From an uncultured Microbacterium sp. (GTDB lineage Bacteria > Actinomycetota > Actinomycetes > Actinomycetales > Microbacteriaceae): DNA of 64,000 bases. The translations under genes and the position numbers were made by a program. Location: the NCBI RefSeq assembly GCF_937927635.1, contig NZ_CALBRW010000016.1:62001-126000 (forward strand), in the 5' to 3' direction. Of the stretch, positions 23,609-32,699 are shown one piece after another (the stretch's first letter is position 1; each line of letters opens with the position of its first letter). A model generated the notes under the pieces. That model was given only the letters and a program-made list of their open reading frames with translations, was not told the DNA's origin and ran no database searches.

Positions 23609-23677
23609 CGGGGGCCGACACGCCAGATGTCGGACGGATTCGCGGGAAACGTCCGTGATCTGGCGTGTCGGCCCCCG
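23609..23677. repeat. Palindromic element E
   Basis: Arms 23609-23628 and 23658-23677 are perfectly complementary over 20 bp (CGGGGGCCGACACGCCAGAT). The 29-base apex contains ATTCGCGGGAAA. It stands just beyond the stop of the SDR gene, at the end of the amidohydrolase-ABC operon and before the sugar ABC promoter, so it may work as a terminator. The arms differ from copies A-D but the apex is similar. Confidence 0.75.
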
Positions 23678-23682
23678 AAGTG

Positions 23683-24432
23683 TCACGCGGATGCCGGACA
23701 GTCGCCGCCCCACGTGCGGTATGCGGAGCAGGTGCCGCCGGCCAGCTCGCCGCCGTCGACGACGAGCTGCTGGCCGGTGATGAAGGCGGCCTCGTCCGAG
23801 GCGAGGAAGTGGAACACGTTCGCGATCTCCTCGGGAGCCGCATGTCGCTGCGCGGGGATGCGCTGGTTGACCTCGGCGAGCATCTCGTCGGTGTACTCCG
23901 AGCGCTGCATGGGCGTGAGCACGTAGCCCGGGCTCACGCAGGCTGTGCGCACGCGAGGGGCGAGCTCCAGCGCCACAGACCGGCTCAGCGCCAGCACGCC
24001 GGCCTTGGAGGCGTTGTAGTCGGCGTAGTACGGGTAGCCCGCCGAGCCGTTCGTCGACGCCGTCGCGAGCAGCACGCCGGAACCCGCATCGAACATCCGC
24101 CGGCCCGCCGCCTGCCAGAGGTTGATCACCCCGAACAGGTTTATCTCGAACAGGCGCCGCACCTCCGGCATCCGCATCTGAAGGAACGGACGCCGAATGC
24201 TGATCCCGGCGTTGGCGATGGCCACGTCTATCCGCCCGGTCTCCGTCTGGATGCCGGCGACGACCTGCTCGAGGCCCTCGCCGTCGGTGACGTCGCACTC
24301 CCGCCAGGTGGACTCCGGCCCGCCGGGTGCGAGATCGAGGTTGAAGACCTGTGCACCGGATGCCGCGAATCGTCGCGCCGTGGCCTCGCCGATGCCCGAT
24401 GACGCCCCGCTGATGATGACCGTCCTGCTCAT
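23683..24432 (-). CDS. Short-chain dehydrogenase/reductase
   Basis: A 249-residue classical SDR: SGASSGIG at residues 8-15, NLDLAPG, CDVTD, NAGIS, the catalytic Ser in TASTNG, and YYADYNASK near residue 150. The ATG at 24432 overlaps the ATPase stop as TGATG; a GTG at 24435 would give a GTGA overlap instead. It is the last gene of the amidohydrolase / amino-acid ABC operon, pointing to oxidation of an alcohol or keto group on the imported compound or its hydrolysis product. The substrate is unknown. Confidence 0.9.
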   Translation of the reverse strand: MSRTVIISGASSGIGEATARRFAASGAQVFNLDLAPGGPESTWRECDVTDGEGLEQVVAGIQTETGRIDVAIANAGISIRRPFLQMRMPEVRRLFEINLFGVINLWQAAGRRMFDAGSGVLLATASTNGSAGYPYYADYNASKAGVLALSRSVALELAPRVRTACVSPGYVLTPMQRSEYTDEMLAEVNQRIPAQRHAAPEEIANVFHFLASDEAAFITGQQLVVDGGELAGGTCSAYRTWGGDCPASA

Positions 24433-25208
24433 CACAGCACCTTCGACAGGAACTGCTTGGTGCGCTCGTGCTTCGGATTTGCGAGCACTTCGCGTGGCGC
24501 CCCGCTCTCCACGACCACGCCCCCGTCGACGAAGGTGAGCGAGTCCGCGACCTCGCGGGCGAAGCCGATCTCGTGCGTGACGAGCACCATGGTCATACCG
24601 CCCACAGCGAGGCCCTTCATGACCTCGAGCACCTCGTCCACCAGCTCGGGGTCCAGACCCGACGTGGGCTCGTCGAACAGCATCACCGACGGGTCCATCG
24701 CCAGCGCGCGAGCGATGGCGACGCGCTGCTGCTGACCGCCGGAGAGCTGGCTCGGGTACTTGTGCGCATGCGCGCCGAGGCCCACCCGCTCCAGCAGGGC
24801 GTGCCCGCGCTCACGGGCGTCGCGCTTGGAGGTGCGCTTGACCTTGATCGGCGCGCAGGCCACGTTCTCCAGCGCGGTCATGTTGTTGAACAGGTTGAAA
24901 TGCTGGAAGACCATGCCGATGTCGCGACGGAAGGCCGCGAACTCGGTGAGCCGCCACTCGCGGAACATCTCCCCGCGCAGCGTGTAGCCGACGTCGGCAC
25001 CGTTGACGCGGATGCGTCCCGCGTCGATGCTCTCCAACGCATTCAGGCATCGCAGGAAGGTCGACTTCCCCGACCCGGATGGTCCGATGATGCAGGCCAC
25101 TTCGCCGTGCGCGACGGCGAAGTCCACGCCGCGGAGCACCTCACTGTCACCGAAGCTCTTGCGCACGCCTTCGGCGATGACGACGGGTTCGTTCTCTGTC
25201 GAGGTCAT
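24432..25208 (-). CDS. Polar amino-acid ABC transporter ATP-binding protein
   Basis: A 258-residue GlnQ-type ATPase. Walker A is GPSGSGKST near residue 42, the Q-loop is GMVFQHFNLF, the signature LSGGQQQR, Walker B VMLFDEPTSGLD, and the H-loop histidine is in VTHE. The ATG overlaps the permease stop by 4 bp. It energises import with the permease and binding protein upstream. Confidence 0.96.
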   Translation of the reverse strand: MTSTENEPVVIAEGVRKSFGDSEVLRGVDFAVAHGEVACIIGPSGSGKSTFLRCLNALESIDAGRIRVNGADVGYTLRGEMFREWRLTEFAAFRRDIGMVFQHFNLFNNMTALENVACAPIKVKRTSKRDARERGHALLERVGLGAHAHKYPSQLSGGQQQRVAIARALAMDPSVMLFDEPTSGLDPELVDEVLEVMKGLAVGGMTMVLVTHEIGFAREVADSLTFVDGGVVVESGAPREVLANPKHERTKQFLSKVL

Positions 25209-26194
25209 TGTCCATCCTTTGTGAGCTGCACGGCCGCCTGCGTCTCGATCACTCGCACCGCTGCGGTGCCGAGGCCGACTCGTCGAGCGGTGCGCTTGGC
25301 CGAGGAGACGCCCTGCGCGTGGCCGAACCTCTTCTCGAGCTTTTCCTGGAAATAGGTGGCGACCGCCGTGATCAGCATGTACCAGAGGCTCGCCACAATG
25401 AGCAGCTCCATGATCTTGCTGTTCTCCTTGTAGATCTGGCTCGCGTTGGTCATCAGATCGTTGCCTGCCACGACATACACGAGGGACGTGGTCTTCAGCA
25501 TCCCGATGAACTCGTTGCCGAACGGCGGGATGATGATGCGAACCGCCTGCGGCAGCACCACGATCCGCATACGCTGCGCCGAAGTCATGCCCAGCGAACT
25601 GGCCGCCTCGGACTGTCCGGTGCTGACTGCCTGGATGCCGGCTCGCACGATCTCGGCCGCGTACGCGCCGAGGTTCAATGCGAGGCCCAGCAGGGCGGCG
25701 TTGAAACCGGTCATCACGGTGTTCGTGTCCCACATGTACCCGATGCTCGTGAACGGTATCGCGATGACGAGCTTGGGGAACAGAAAGGCCAGGTTGAACC
25801 AGAAGATCAGCTGCACCAGCACGGGGGTGCCGCGGAAGAACCAGATGTACAGCGTGCTCAGCATCCGGGCGACCGGGTTGTGCGAGAGCTTCATGATCGC
25901 CAGGATCACGCCGATCGCCAGGCCGATCACGGTGGCCAGGATCGACAGCTCCAGCGTGACGAGGACGCCCTGCAGGATCTTGGGGAAGAACAGGTAGAAC
26001 GCCACGTCCTTCCACGAGATGTTCGGATTGGTCGCCAGTGCGTAGACGAACGCCGCGAGCGCCGCGATGCACACGAGGGCGACGATGAACCGTCCGGGGT
26101 GCCTGTTGTAGATCGTGTTGGCGTGATTCGGCCAGGATGCGCTGCGCGGATCCTCATCCGCTCCGAGCGCCCCGCTCGCGGCGTTCGTCCCCAT
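25205..26194 (-). CDS. Polar amino-acid ABC transporter permease
   Basis: A 329-residue HisM/GlnP-type permease. The N-terminus is long and soluble, followed by helices from residue ~35. The EAA-like loop is SEAASSLGMTSAQRMRIVVLPQA near residue 215, and FFRGTPVLVQLIFW is typical of the family. Only one permease gene is present, so it probably works as a homodimer. It starts one base after the SBP stop and overlaps the ATPase by 4 bp. Confidence 0.95.
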   Translation of the reverse strand: MGTNAASGALGADEDPRSASWPNHANTIYNRHPGRFIVALVCIAALAAFVYALATNPNISWKDVAFYLFFPKILQGVLVTLELSILATVIGLAIGVILAIMKLSHNPVARMLSTLYIWFFRGTPVLVQLIFWFNLAFLFPKLVIAIPFTSIGYMWDTNTVMTGFNAALLGLALNLGAYAAEIVRAGIQAVSTGQSEAASSLGMTSAQRMRIVVLPQAVRIIIPPFGNEFIGMLKTTSLVYVVAGNDLMTNASQIYKENSKIMELLIVASLWYMLITAVATYFQEKLEKRFGHAQGVSSAKRTARRVGLGTAAVRVIETQAAVQLTKDGQ

Positions 26195-26195
26195 G

Positions 26196-27149
26196 TCAGT
26201 TGCCCTGGTTGATGGTTGCGTCGTCGATCGTCATCCCGGACAGATCCCACGCTTTGAAGATGGCGGCGTACTGGCCGTCCGCCATCATCTGCCTGAGAGT
26301 GTCCTGGATGAGCGAGATCAGCTCCTTGTTGTCAGGCGCGATGCCGATGCCGAACAGGGCGTCACCCGGGATCTCGATGGCCTCGTACGCGCCGCCGGAC
26401 TCCTTGGCGCGGAAGGCCGCCACCGGGAAGTCGTTCATGCCGGCATCCGCTCGCCCGTTCTTCAGCTGCAGCAGCGCCTCTGGGTCGTTCGCGAAGCCCA
26501 TGATCTTGATCTCGGGCTTGCCCGCGTCGGTGCACTCCTTGCTGAACTTCTGGCCGAGCTGCATGTAGTAGCCGTTGTCGAGCACCGAGAGCGTCTTGCC
26601 GCACAGGTCGGCCGGCGTCTTGATGCCCTTGGGGTTGCCTGCCTGCACGACGAGCGCGCCGGAGGACTTGGCGTAGTCGACGAACGACACCTTCTCGCGC
26701 CGCACGGCAGTGTCGTTCAGGCCCGACATGACCACGTCGTAGCGGCCCGAGGCGACGCCCGGGATCATCGAGTTCTGGTCGGAGTTCTGGATGTCGACCT
26801 TGACGCCCCAGATGTCGGCCATCGCGCGAGCGAGCGACATGTCCACGCCCACCATGGTCTTGCCGTCGGCATCGAACATCTCCATGGGCGGGTAGCCGTC
26901 TGCGGTCGCCACCTTCAGGCCGTCGGCCTTGATCGAGGCAGGCACGCGCTCCGCCAGCGCGTCGTCCACCTTGAGGGTCTTCAGCGTGTCTGCGGCGAGG
27001 TCGCCGGGCGGGATGGGGTTCGCCACGGATGCCGCGGGTTCGCCGGATGCGCTCGGAGACGCATTCAGGGACTGGCCTCCGCAGCCGGCGAGCATGAGCA
27101 TGCTCGCGGCCACTGCGCCGACGATGAGCATTCGGTTGTTGCGCTTCAT
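26196..27149 (-). CDS. Polar amino-acid ABC transporter substrate-binding lipoprotein
   Basis: A 317-residue family 3 solute-binding protein. The signal peptide MKRNNRMLIVGAVAASMLM leads to the lipobox LAGC. The SBP_bac_3 features follow: GYPPMEMFDADGKTMVGVDMSLARAM, DVVMSGLNDTAVRREKVSFVDY, and a C-terminal helix with DTLRQMMADGQYAAIFKAW. GAGGAAG precedes the ATG. It lies 10 bp behind the amidohydrolase gene, so the ligand is probably the substrate or product of that enzyme. Confidence 0.95.
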   Translation of the reverse strand: MKRNNRMLIVGAVAASMLMLAGCGGQSLNASPSASGEPAASVANPIPPGDLAADTLKTLKVDDALAERVPASIKADGLKVATADGYPPMEMFDADGKTMVGVDMSLARAMADIWGVKVDIQNSDQNSMIPGVASGRYDVVMSGLNDTAVRREKVSFVDYAKSSGALVVQAGNPKGIKTPADLCGKTLSVLDNGYYMQLGQKFSKECTDAGKPEIKIMGFANDPEALLQLKNGRADAGMNDFPVAAFRAKESGGAYEAIEIPGDALFGIGIAPDNKELISLIQDTLRQMMADGQYAAIFKAWDLSGMTIDDATINQGN

Positions 27150-27159
27150 GGTGTCTTCC

Positions 27160-28752
27160 TCAGTTCGGGATCGGTGTGGTGGGGGACGAGGTCCAGGCGA
27201 TCTCACCGTTCACGACGGTGGTCTCCACCCGGGTCTGCAGGAGGGCGGTGTCGTCGACGAGGAACGGATCCCGGTCGAGCACCGCGAAGTCGGCGAAGGC
27301 GCCGACGTCGAGCGTTCCGCGCAGGCCGGTCTCGCCGGAGGCTCGGGCCGCGGCCAGCGTGTAGGCCTCGAACGCCTCGACACGGGTGAGTCGCTCGTGC
27401 GGCTGCCAGCCTCCGGGCGGTGTCCCGTCCGGGCGCTGGCGCGTGATTGCGGCATGGATGCCGGCGAAGGGGTTGATGGTCTCCACCGGCGAGTCCGAGC
27501 TGAACGCCACCGTGGCGCCGGCGTCGAGCAGGCTGCGCCAGCCGTATGAGACGAGGTCGCGTCCGCCGAGGATCCGGTCCACGACGGGGAAGTCGGTCGT
27601 GCACGACGAGGGCTGCATGCAGGCGATGCCGCCCAGCTGCGCGAAGCGCTTGACGTCGGCCGCGCGCGCGTGCTGGAAGTGCTCGATGCGGTGCGGGATC
27701 GGACCGCTCCAGCGCGCTGTCGACAGCGCCTCGACGGCGTTGCGCACGGCCTGGTCGCCGATCGCGTGGATCGCGATCGCGAGTCCGTTGTCCTCGCAGC
27801 GCGCCACGAGGCGCTCCAGCTCGGCCGCACCGGCGCTGGCCACGCCGAAGTTGCCCGGATCGTCGGGGTATTCCTCGCCCATCAGGCAGGTGTGCGAGGA
27901 GAGCGATCCGTCGGAGAAGACCTTGATGCCGCCGTAGCGCAGCCACTCGGAACCGTCGCCGGAACGGATCCCCTCGGCGATGAGCGCATCCATCTCCGAA
28001 GCGGCCGTGATCTTGTGCACGCGCAGCGGCAGGCGCCGCTCGGCCTCACGAGCACGGAAGTACGTCAGCACGGTCGCGCCGTCGATGTCATGGATGCCTG
28101 TGACCCCGCATCGCAGGAACGACTCGAGCACGCCGTCCATCCGCCGCTCGAGCTCGTCGCGGGTCTCGGCCTCGATAGCGCCCTGCGCGGCGAAGGCTGT
28201 GGCTTCTGAGATGATCCCGGTCGCCCGCGCACCGTAGGTGTCCTCCAGCAGGCCGAGCCTGCGGAGGGCCGCGGTGTTGAGCCAGTACGTGTGCAGGTCG
28301 GCCGCGTGCAGCGCCACTGGGACGCCGCCTGAAACCCGATCGAGGTCGGCCAGGCGAGGCTCGCCCGGTTCCCACGCATCGTCGCCGGTACCGCCCCAAC
28401 CGCCCCATCCCCCGGCGAGGAACCAGCCCGAGGCGGTCATGCCGCTGGGCTCCGGCAGGCTGAGCTCGCGCTGCACGGCACCCAGGATCGCCGCATAGGA
28501 CCGGCATCCCGCGAGGTCAAGCTCCATGCTCCCGGTCGCCATCTGCAGAGAGTGCACGTGGCTGTCGGTGAAGCCGGGGACGACCGTGCGCCCGTCCAGG
28601 TCGATGCGCCTTGCGGACACGCCCGCCATGTCACGACACTCCGCCACGGTGCCCGCGAACGCGACCCGCCCTCCGCGCACGACCAGAGCCTGCACCGCCT
28701 GCGCCGAGGGCCGAGGGCGGACGACACCGTTCTCGAAGATCGTCGTGGGCAT
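27160..28752 (-). CDS. YtcJ-type metal-dependent amidohydrolase
   Basis: A 530-residue amidohydrolase-superfamily member of the YtcJ branch. Metal ligands are visible in FTDSHVHS near residue 62, HAIGDQAVR near residue 325 and HRIEHFQH, with the catalytic Asp in FSSDSPVE near residue 415. YtcJ-like enzymes hydrolyse N-acyl or cyclic amide groups; the substrate here is unknown. The ATG at 28752 has GAGG eight bases upstream; GTG 28761 is an alternative start. It is the first gene of an operon continuing with an amino-acid ABC importer and an SDR, suggesting catabolism of an imported amide or acyl amino acid. The shared motif at 28823-28838 lies upstream. Confidence 0.92.
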   Translation of the reverse strand: MPTTIFENGVVRPRPSAQAVQALVVRGGRVAFAGTVAECRDMAGVSARRIDLDGRTVVPGFTDSHVHSLQMATGSMELDLAGCRSYAAILGAVQRELSLPEPSGMTASGWFLAGGWGGWGGTGDDAWEPGEPRLADLDRVSGGVPVALHAADLHTYWLNTAALRRLGLLEDTYGARATGIISEATAFAAQGAIEAETRDELERRMDGVLESFLRCGVTGIHDIDGATVLTYFRAREAERRLPLRVHKITAASEMDALIAEGIRSGDGSEWLRYGGIKVFSDGSLSSHTCLMGEEYPDDPGNFGVASAGAAELERLVARCEDNGLAIAIHAIGDQAVRNAVEALSTARWSGPIPHRIEHFQHARAADVKRFAQLGGIACMQPSSCTTDFPVVDRILGGRDLVSYGWRSLLDAGATVAFSSDSPVETINPFAGIHAAITRQRPDGTPPGGWQPHERLTRVEAFEAYTLAAARASGETGLRGTLDVGAFADFAVLDRDPFLVDDTALLQTRVETTVVNGEIAWTSSPTTPIPN

Positions 28753-28822
28753 TGCGGGCACCTCACTGTGAACCGGCCGCTTCGTCGCGGATTCGCGTGC
28801 ATGGGTCGCACGCTTTGTGTGT

Positions 28823-28838
28823 ATTGCATACAGTACAC
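28823..28838. promoter_or_regulatory. Shared 16-bp motif upstream of the amidohydrolase operon
   Basis: ATTGCATACAGTACAC, identical to 23531-23546. It lies 71 bases upstream of the amidohydrolase start, in the divergent gap with the dehydrogenase gene at 28909. The two operons probably share a regulator, the FCD GntR at 19592 being a candidate. Confidence 0.6.
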
Positions 28839-28908
28839 ATTTGACGCGACTGCCACAAGGCGCCGCCCCGCCGCGTCAGATGAGCGGTCCCGGCGCTACC
28901 CTCGAACC

Positions 28909-29844
28909 ATGCCGCTCCTCGTCACCGTCCCCACCGACCGTCTCGCCGCGAACATCGGCACACCGCCGGACGGGGTGGAGATCCGGGTGTGGGATATGAA
29001 GTCTCCCGCTCCCGCCGGGCGCATCGACATCGTCGTGCCGCCGTACATGGGGGCGGGCGGGTCGTTCGACGCCCTCGACGGGCTGAGTGTCGGCCTCGTG
29101 CAGGGGCAGTCGATCGGATACGACGGCGTGGCCGACCTGCTGCCGGCGGGGATGCCGTACGCCAACGCCGCCAGTGTGCACGAGACCTCGACGGCGGAGC
29201 TGGCGGTGGGGCTGATGATCGCCGCGCAGCGGCAGTTCCCGCGGTTCGCGCTCGCGCAGGAGCGCGGTGAGTGGGCGCCGGTGTTCGCGGAGAGCCTGGC
29301 CGATCGGCGCGTGCTGCTGGTGGGCTTCGGCGGCGTGGGCAAGGCCATCGCGCGCCGACTGGCGCCGTTCGAGGTGGAGCTCACCGCGCTCGCGCGCAGC
29401 GCGCGCACCGAGCACGTCGAGGGGCTGGGAGAGGTGGCCGTGCACGGCATCGACGAGCTCGAGGCCCTGCTGCCCGCCGCGGAGATCGTGATGGCGAGCC
29501 TGCCCGACAACGCCGAGACCCACCACCTCTTCGACACCGCGATGATCGCGCGGATGGCACCGAACGCGCTGCTGGTGAACGTGGGCCGCGGTCCGCTCAT
29601 CGACTCGGATGCCCTGCTCACGGCCCTCAAGGAGGGACGCATCCGCGCGGCATCCGACGTGTTCGAGCCCGAACCGCTGCCCGCCGGGCATCCGCTCTGG
29701 ACCGCTCCCAACCTGCTCATCACCCCGCACGGCGGCGGCGCGTCCACCGCGATGAACCCGCGCATGGCGCGCCTCGTGCGCACCCAGATCGAGCGGATGC
29801 TGGCCGGCGAGCCGCCCGTGAACGTCGTGATCCCGGCATCCTGA
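28909..29844 (+). CDS. D-isomer-specific 2-hydroxyacid dehydrogenase
   Basis: A 311-residue NAD(P)-dependent dehydrogenase. The Rossmann motif is GFGGVGKAIA near residue 140; the catalytic Arg is in LVNVGRGPLID, the Glu in SDVFEPEPLP, and the His in ITPHGGGAS. It interconverts a 2-hydroxy acid and a 2-keto acid; the substrate is not evident. TACCCT at 28897-28902 ends six bases before the ATG, which suggests a leaderless mRNA. It is a monocistronic gene, divergent from the amidohydrolase operon. Confidence 0.93.
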   Translation: MPLLVTVPTDRLAANIGTPPDGVEIRVWDMKSPAPAGRIDIVVPPYMGAGGSFDALDGLSVGLVQGQSIGYDGVADLLPAGMPYANAASVHETSTAELAVGLMIAAQRQFPRFALAQERGEWAPVFAESLADRRVLLVGFGGVGKAIARRLAPFEVELTALARSARTEHVEGLGEVAVHGIDELEALLPAAEIVMASLPDNAETHHLFDTAMIARMAPNALLVNVGRGPLIDSDALLTALKEGRIRAASDVFEPEPLPAGHPLWTAPNLLITPHGGGASTAMNPRMARLVRTQIERMLAGEPPVNVVIPAS

Positions 29845-29877
29845 CCCACCCCTTCCGGTTCCCGTCGAACTTTCTGT

Positions 29878-29906
29878 CGCCTCGAGCCCATCCTCGGCGG
29901 CTTTTT
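29878..29906 (+). terminator. Possible terminator after the dehydrogenase gene
   Basis: A weak bulged stem (CGC..CGAG with CTCG.GCG) is followed by CTTTTT at 29901-29906, one of the few T runs in the window. Confidence 0.4.
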
Positions 29907-29955
29907 CAGCGGCGGGAACAGGTACCGGCGGATCGAACCGATTCGAACCGCGTAC

Positions 29956-29984
29956 TTCCGCGCTGTAAGCGCTTGCACTAACCT
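29956..29984 (+). promoter_or_regulatory. Alpha-glucosidase promoter with embedded LacI operator
   Basis: The operator TGTAAGCGCTTGCA (29964-29977), a LacI-family dyad, fills the spacer between TTCCGC (29956-29961) and TAACCT (29979-29984). The -10 ends six bases before the ATG at 29991. The layout implies direct repression, probably by the LacI protein encoded downstream. Confidence 0.75.
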
Positions 29985-29990
29985 GGTGGC

Positions 29991-31652
29991 ATGGCAGACC
30001 TCGAGCAGATCGCATCCCCCGGCTCCGAATGGTGGCGCACGGCCGTCATCTACCAGATCTACCCCCGCTCCTTCTCGGACACGTCCGGTGACGGCATCGG
30101 CGATCTGCCCGGCATCACCAGCCGGCTCGACGACCTGAAGAGCCTGGGGATCGACGCCATCTGGCTGAGTCCGTTCATGACCAGCCCGCAGAAGGATGCC
30201 GGCTACGACGTCGCCGACTACCGCGACGTCGACCCGCTGTTCGGCACGCTCGCCGACTTCGATGAGATGCTCGCACAGGCTCACGCCCGCGGCATCCGCG
30301 TGATCGTCGATCTGGTGCCCAACCACTCCTCCGACCAGCACGTCTGGTTCCAGCAGGCGCTGAAGGCGGCTCCCGGCAGCCGCGAGCGCGCCCGCTACGT
30401 CTTCCGCGACGGACGAGGCGAGCACGGCGAGCTGCCCCCGAACAACTGGGAGAGCGTGTTCGGGGGTGGCATGTGGCAGCGGATCACCGAGGCCGACGGC
30501 ACGCCCGGCCAGTGGTACCTGCACATCTTCGACGTGTCGCAGCCCGACTTCGACTGGACCAACGAGGAGGTCCGCGAGGAGTTCCGCAGCATTCTGCGCT
30601 TCTGGCTCGACCGCGGCGTGGACGGCTTCCGCGTCGACGTCGCGCACGGCATGATCAAGGCCGACGGCCTGCCCGATTACCTTCCGGCCGCCGACGCCGA
30701 CTCGATGGGCGGCGGTGAGGAGAACGTGCCGTACTGGGGCCAGGACGGCGTGCACGACATCTACCGCGACTGGCACAGGGTCATGGCCGAGTACGACGGC
30801 GACCGCGCCCTGTGCGGCGAGGCCTGGCTGCCGACGCTGGAGCGCACCGCGCTGTGGGTGCGGCCCGACGAGATGCATCAGACGTTCAACTTCCCGTACC
30901 TGATGACGCCGTGGGACGCCACCGCGCTGCGTGACGTGATCCGCGACTCGCTGAGCGCATTCGGCGCGGTCGGCGCACCCAGCACGTGGGTGCTGTCCAA
31001 CCACGACGTGATCCGGCACGCGTCCCGCCTGGCACTGACCGCCGACAGCCCGCAGGGCGACGGCATCGGCCCGAAGTCGGCGGGCAAGCCCGACCCCGTG
31101 ATCGGCCTCTCGCGTGCTCGCGCGGCCACCACGGTCATGCTCTCGCTGCCCGGCTCGGCGTACCTCTTCCAGGGCGAGGAGCTGGGCCTGCCCGAGGCCA
31201 TGGAGATCCCCGACGAGTTCCGCCAGGACCCGACGTGGTTCCGCACCGGCGGGGAGCGCTACGGACGTGACGGCTGCCGCGTGCCGCTGCCGTGGACGGC
31301 CGACGGTCCGGCCTTCGGCTTCAACGAGACGGGCGAGTCCTGGTTGCCGCAGCCGGACGAGTGGGCACGCTTCGCACGGGATGCGGAGGAGGGCGATGCG
31401 GGCTCGACGCTCAACCTCTACAAGCACCTGATCGCCGAGCGCCGCTCCCGCGGTCTCGGCACCGGCTCGCTGGTCTGGGAGGATGCCGGAGCGGATGCCG
31501 TGGCCTTCCGTCGCGGCGAACTGCACGTGGTGGCCAATCTCGGCTCCGAGCCCATCGAACTGGGCGAGGGCGTGACGTTCCTCGTCCAGTCCGAGCCGTT
31601 CGACGGCTCCGCACTCCCGGTGAACACCGCCGCCTGGTTCACCCGCGCCTGA
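29991..31652 (+). CDS. GH13 alpha-glucosidase (oligo-1,6-glucosidase type)
   Basis: A 553-residue cytoplasmic GH13 enzyme: WWRTAVIYQIYPRSF at the start, DLVPNHSS (region I), GFRVDVAHGM with the nucleophile Asp near residue 223 (region II), LCGEAW with the acid/base Glu (region III), and SNHDVIRH (region IV). Val at the HMV/HGM-type position after the nucleophile and the AGYDVADYRDVDP segment are typical of maltose or isomaltose glucosidases. It releases glucose from short alpha-glucans. Predicted leaderless, controlled by the operator at 29964-29977, and followed after 13 bp by the lacI gene. Confidence 0.95.
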   Translation: MADLEQIASPGSEWWRTAVIYQIYPRSFSDTSGDGIGDLPGITSRLDDLKSLGIDAIWLSPFMTSPQKDAGYDVADYRDVDPLFGTLADFDEMLAQAHARGIRVIVDLVPNHSSDQHVWFQQALKAAPGSRERARYVFRDGRGEHGELPPNNWESVFGGGMWQRITEADGTPGQWYLHIFDVSQPDFDWTNEEVREEFRSILRFWLDRGVDGFRVDVAHGMIKADGLPDYLPAADADSMGGGEENVPYWGQDGVHDIYRDWHRVMAEYDGDRALCGEAWLPTLERTALWVRPDEMHQTFNFPYLMTPWDATALRDVIRDSLSAFGAVGAPSTWVLSNHDVIRHASRLALTADSPQGDGIGPKSAGKPDPVIGLSRARAATTVMLSLPGSAYLFQGEELGLPEAMEIPDEFRQDPTWFRTGGERYGRDGCRVPLPWTADGPAFGFNETGESWLPQPDEWARFARDAEEGDAGSTLNLYKHLIAERRSRGLGTGSLVWEDAGADAVAFRRGELHVVANLGSEPIELGEGVTFLVQSEPFDGSALPVNTAAWFTRA

Positions 31653-31665
31653 GCGGAGCATCCTC

Positions 31666-32667
31666 ATGGTGAGCATCGACGAGGTGGCGAAGCTCGCGGG
31701 CGTGTCGACGGCGACGGTCTCGCGTGCGCTCAGCGGACGGGGCCAGGTGTCGAGCGCGTCGCGCGAGCGCGTGCACAGCGCCGCCGAGAAGCTGGGCTAC
31801 GTCGTGTCGTCACGGGCGTCGAGCCTGGCATCCGGTCGCACGCGCAACGTCGGCGTGATCGTGCCGTACCTGGATCGCTGGTTCTTCAGCACGGTGCTCT
31901 CGGGGGTGACCAGTGCGCTGATGCGCGCCGGCTACGACGTCACGCTGTACAACATCACGGCCGACGCGGATGTGCGGCACCGGGTGTTCTCGACGTTCCT
32001 GCGCCGGCAGCGCGTGGATGCCGTGATCGCGGTGTCCATCGAGCTGGACGAGGCCGAGACGCAGCAGCTGCTGGATCTCGGCCTGCCGGTGATCGCCATC
32101 GGCGAGCCGAACCCGCGGCTGCGAACGCTCACGGTGGACAATACCGCGGTGGCTCGGCTCGCCACCGCGCACCTCATCGGGCTGGGTCACCGCGACATCG
32201 CGCACATCGGCGCGAACCCGGAGTTCGACATGGACTTCCACATCCCGACGCAGCGCCGGCACGGCTTCGAGCAGGCGCTGCAGGATGCCGACATCGATCC
32301 GAGCCACGCGTTCCTCGAACCCGCGGACTTCACGGTCGACGGCGGCTTCCGCGCCGCCAAGCAGCTGCTGGGGCGGCCGGGCCCGCGCCCGACGGCGATC
32401 TTCGCCGCGTCGGACGAGATGGCCATCGGTGCGATCCTCGCCGCCCGCGACCTGGGCTTCCGCGTGCCGCAGGACCTGTCGATCGTCGGGATCGACGGAC
32501 ACGAGCTGGGGGAGTTCTTCCAGCTCACCACCGTCGACCAGTTCCCGCTCGCACAGGGCGAGCGGGCGGCGCAGGCCGTGCTGGCTCAGCTGGATCGGGC
32601 CGACGCCGAGACCCCGGCGCACCTGCCGTTCGAGCTCATCGTCCGCGGCACCACCGCCCGCGCGTAG
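31666..32667 (+). CDS. LacI family regulator of the alpha-glucosidase
   Basis: A 333-residue LacI/GalR repressor. The HTH is SIDEVAKLAGVSTATVSRAL at residues 3-22; the hinge and effector domain follow with ASSLASGRTRNVGVIVPYL, HLIGLGHRDIAHIG and PTAIFAASDEMAIGAI. It lies 13 bp behind the GH13 gene and is presumably co-transcribed. The operator TGTAAGCGCTTGCA in the promoter of that gene makes autoregulated repression relieved by an alpha-glucoside the simplest model. Confidence 0.94.
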   Translation: MVSIDEVAKLAGVSTATVSRALSGRGQVSSASRERVHSAAEKLGYVVSSRASSLASGRTRNVGVIVPYLDRWFFSTVLSGVTSALMRAGYDVTLYNITADADVRHRVFSTFLRRQRVDAVIAVSIELDEAETQQLLDLGLPVIAIGEPNPRLRTLTVDNTAVARLATAHLIGLGHRDIAHIGANPEFDMDFHIPTQRRHGFEQALQDADIDPSHAFLEPADFTVDGGFRAAKQLLGRPGPRPTAIFAASDEMAIGAILAARDLGFRVPQDLSIVGIDGHELGEFFQLTTVDQFPLAQGERAAQAVLAQLDRADAETPAHLPFELIVRGTTARA

Positions 32668-32699
32668 CGCGTTCCCCGCCCGCCCAATGCCAAGGAGCC

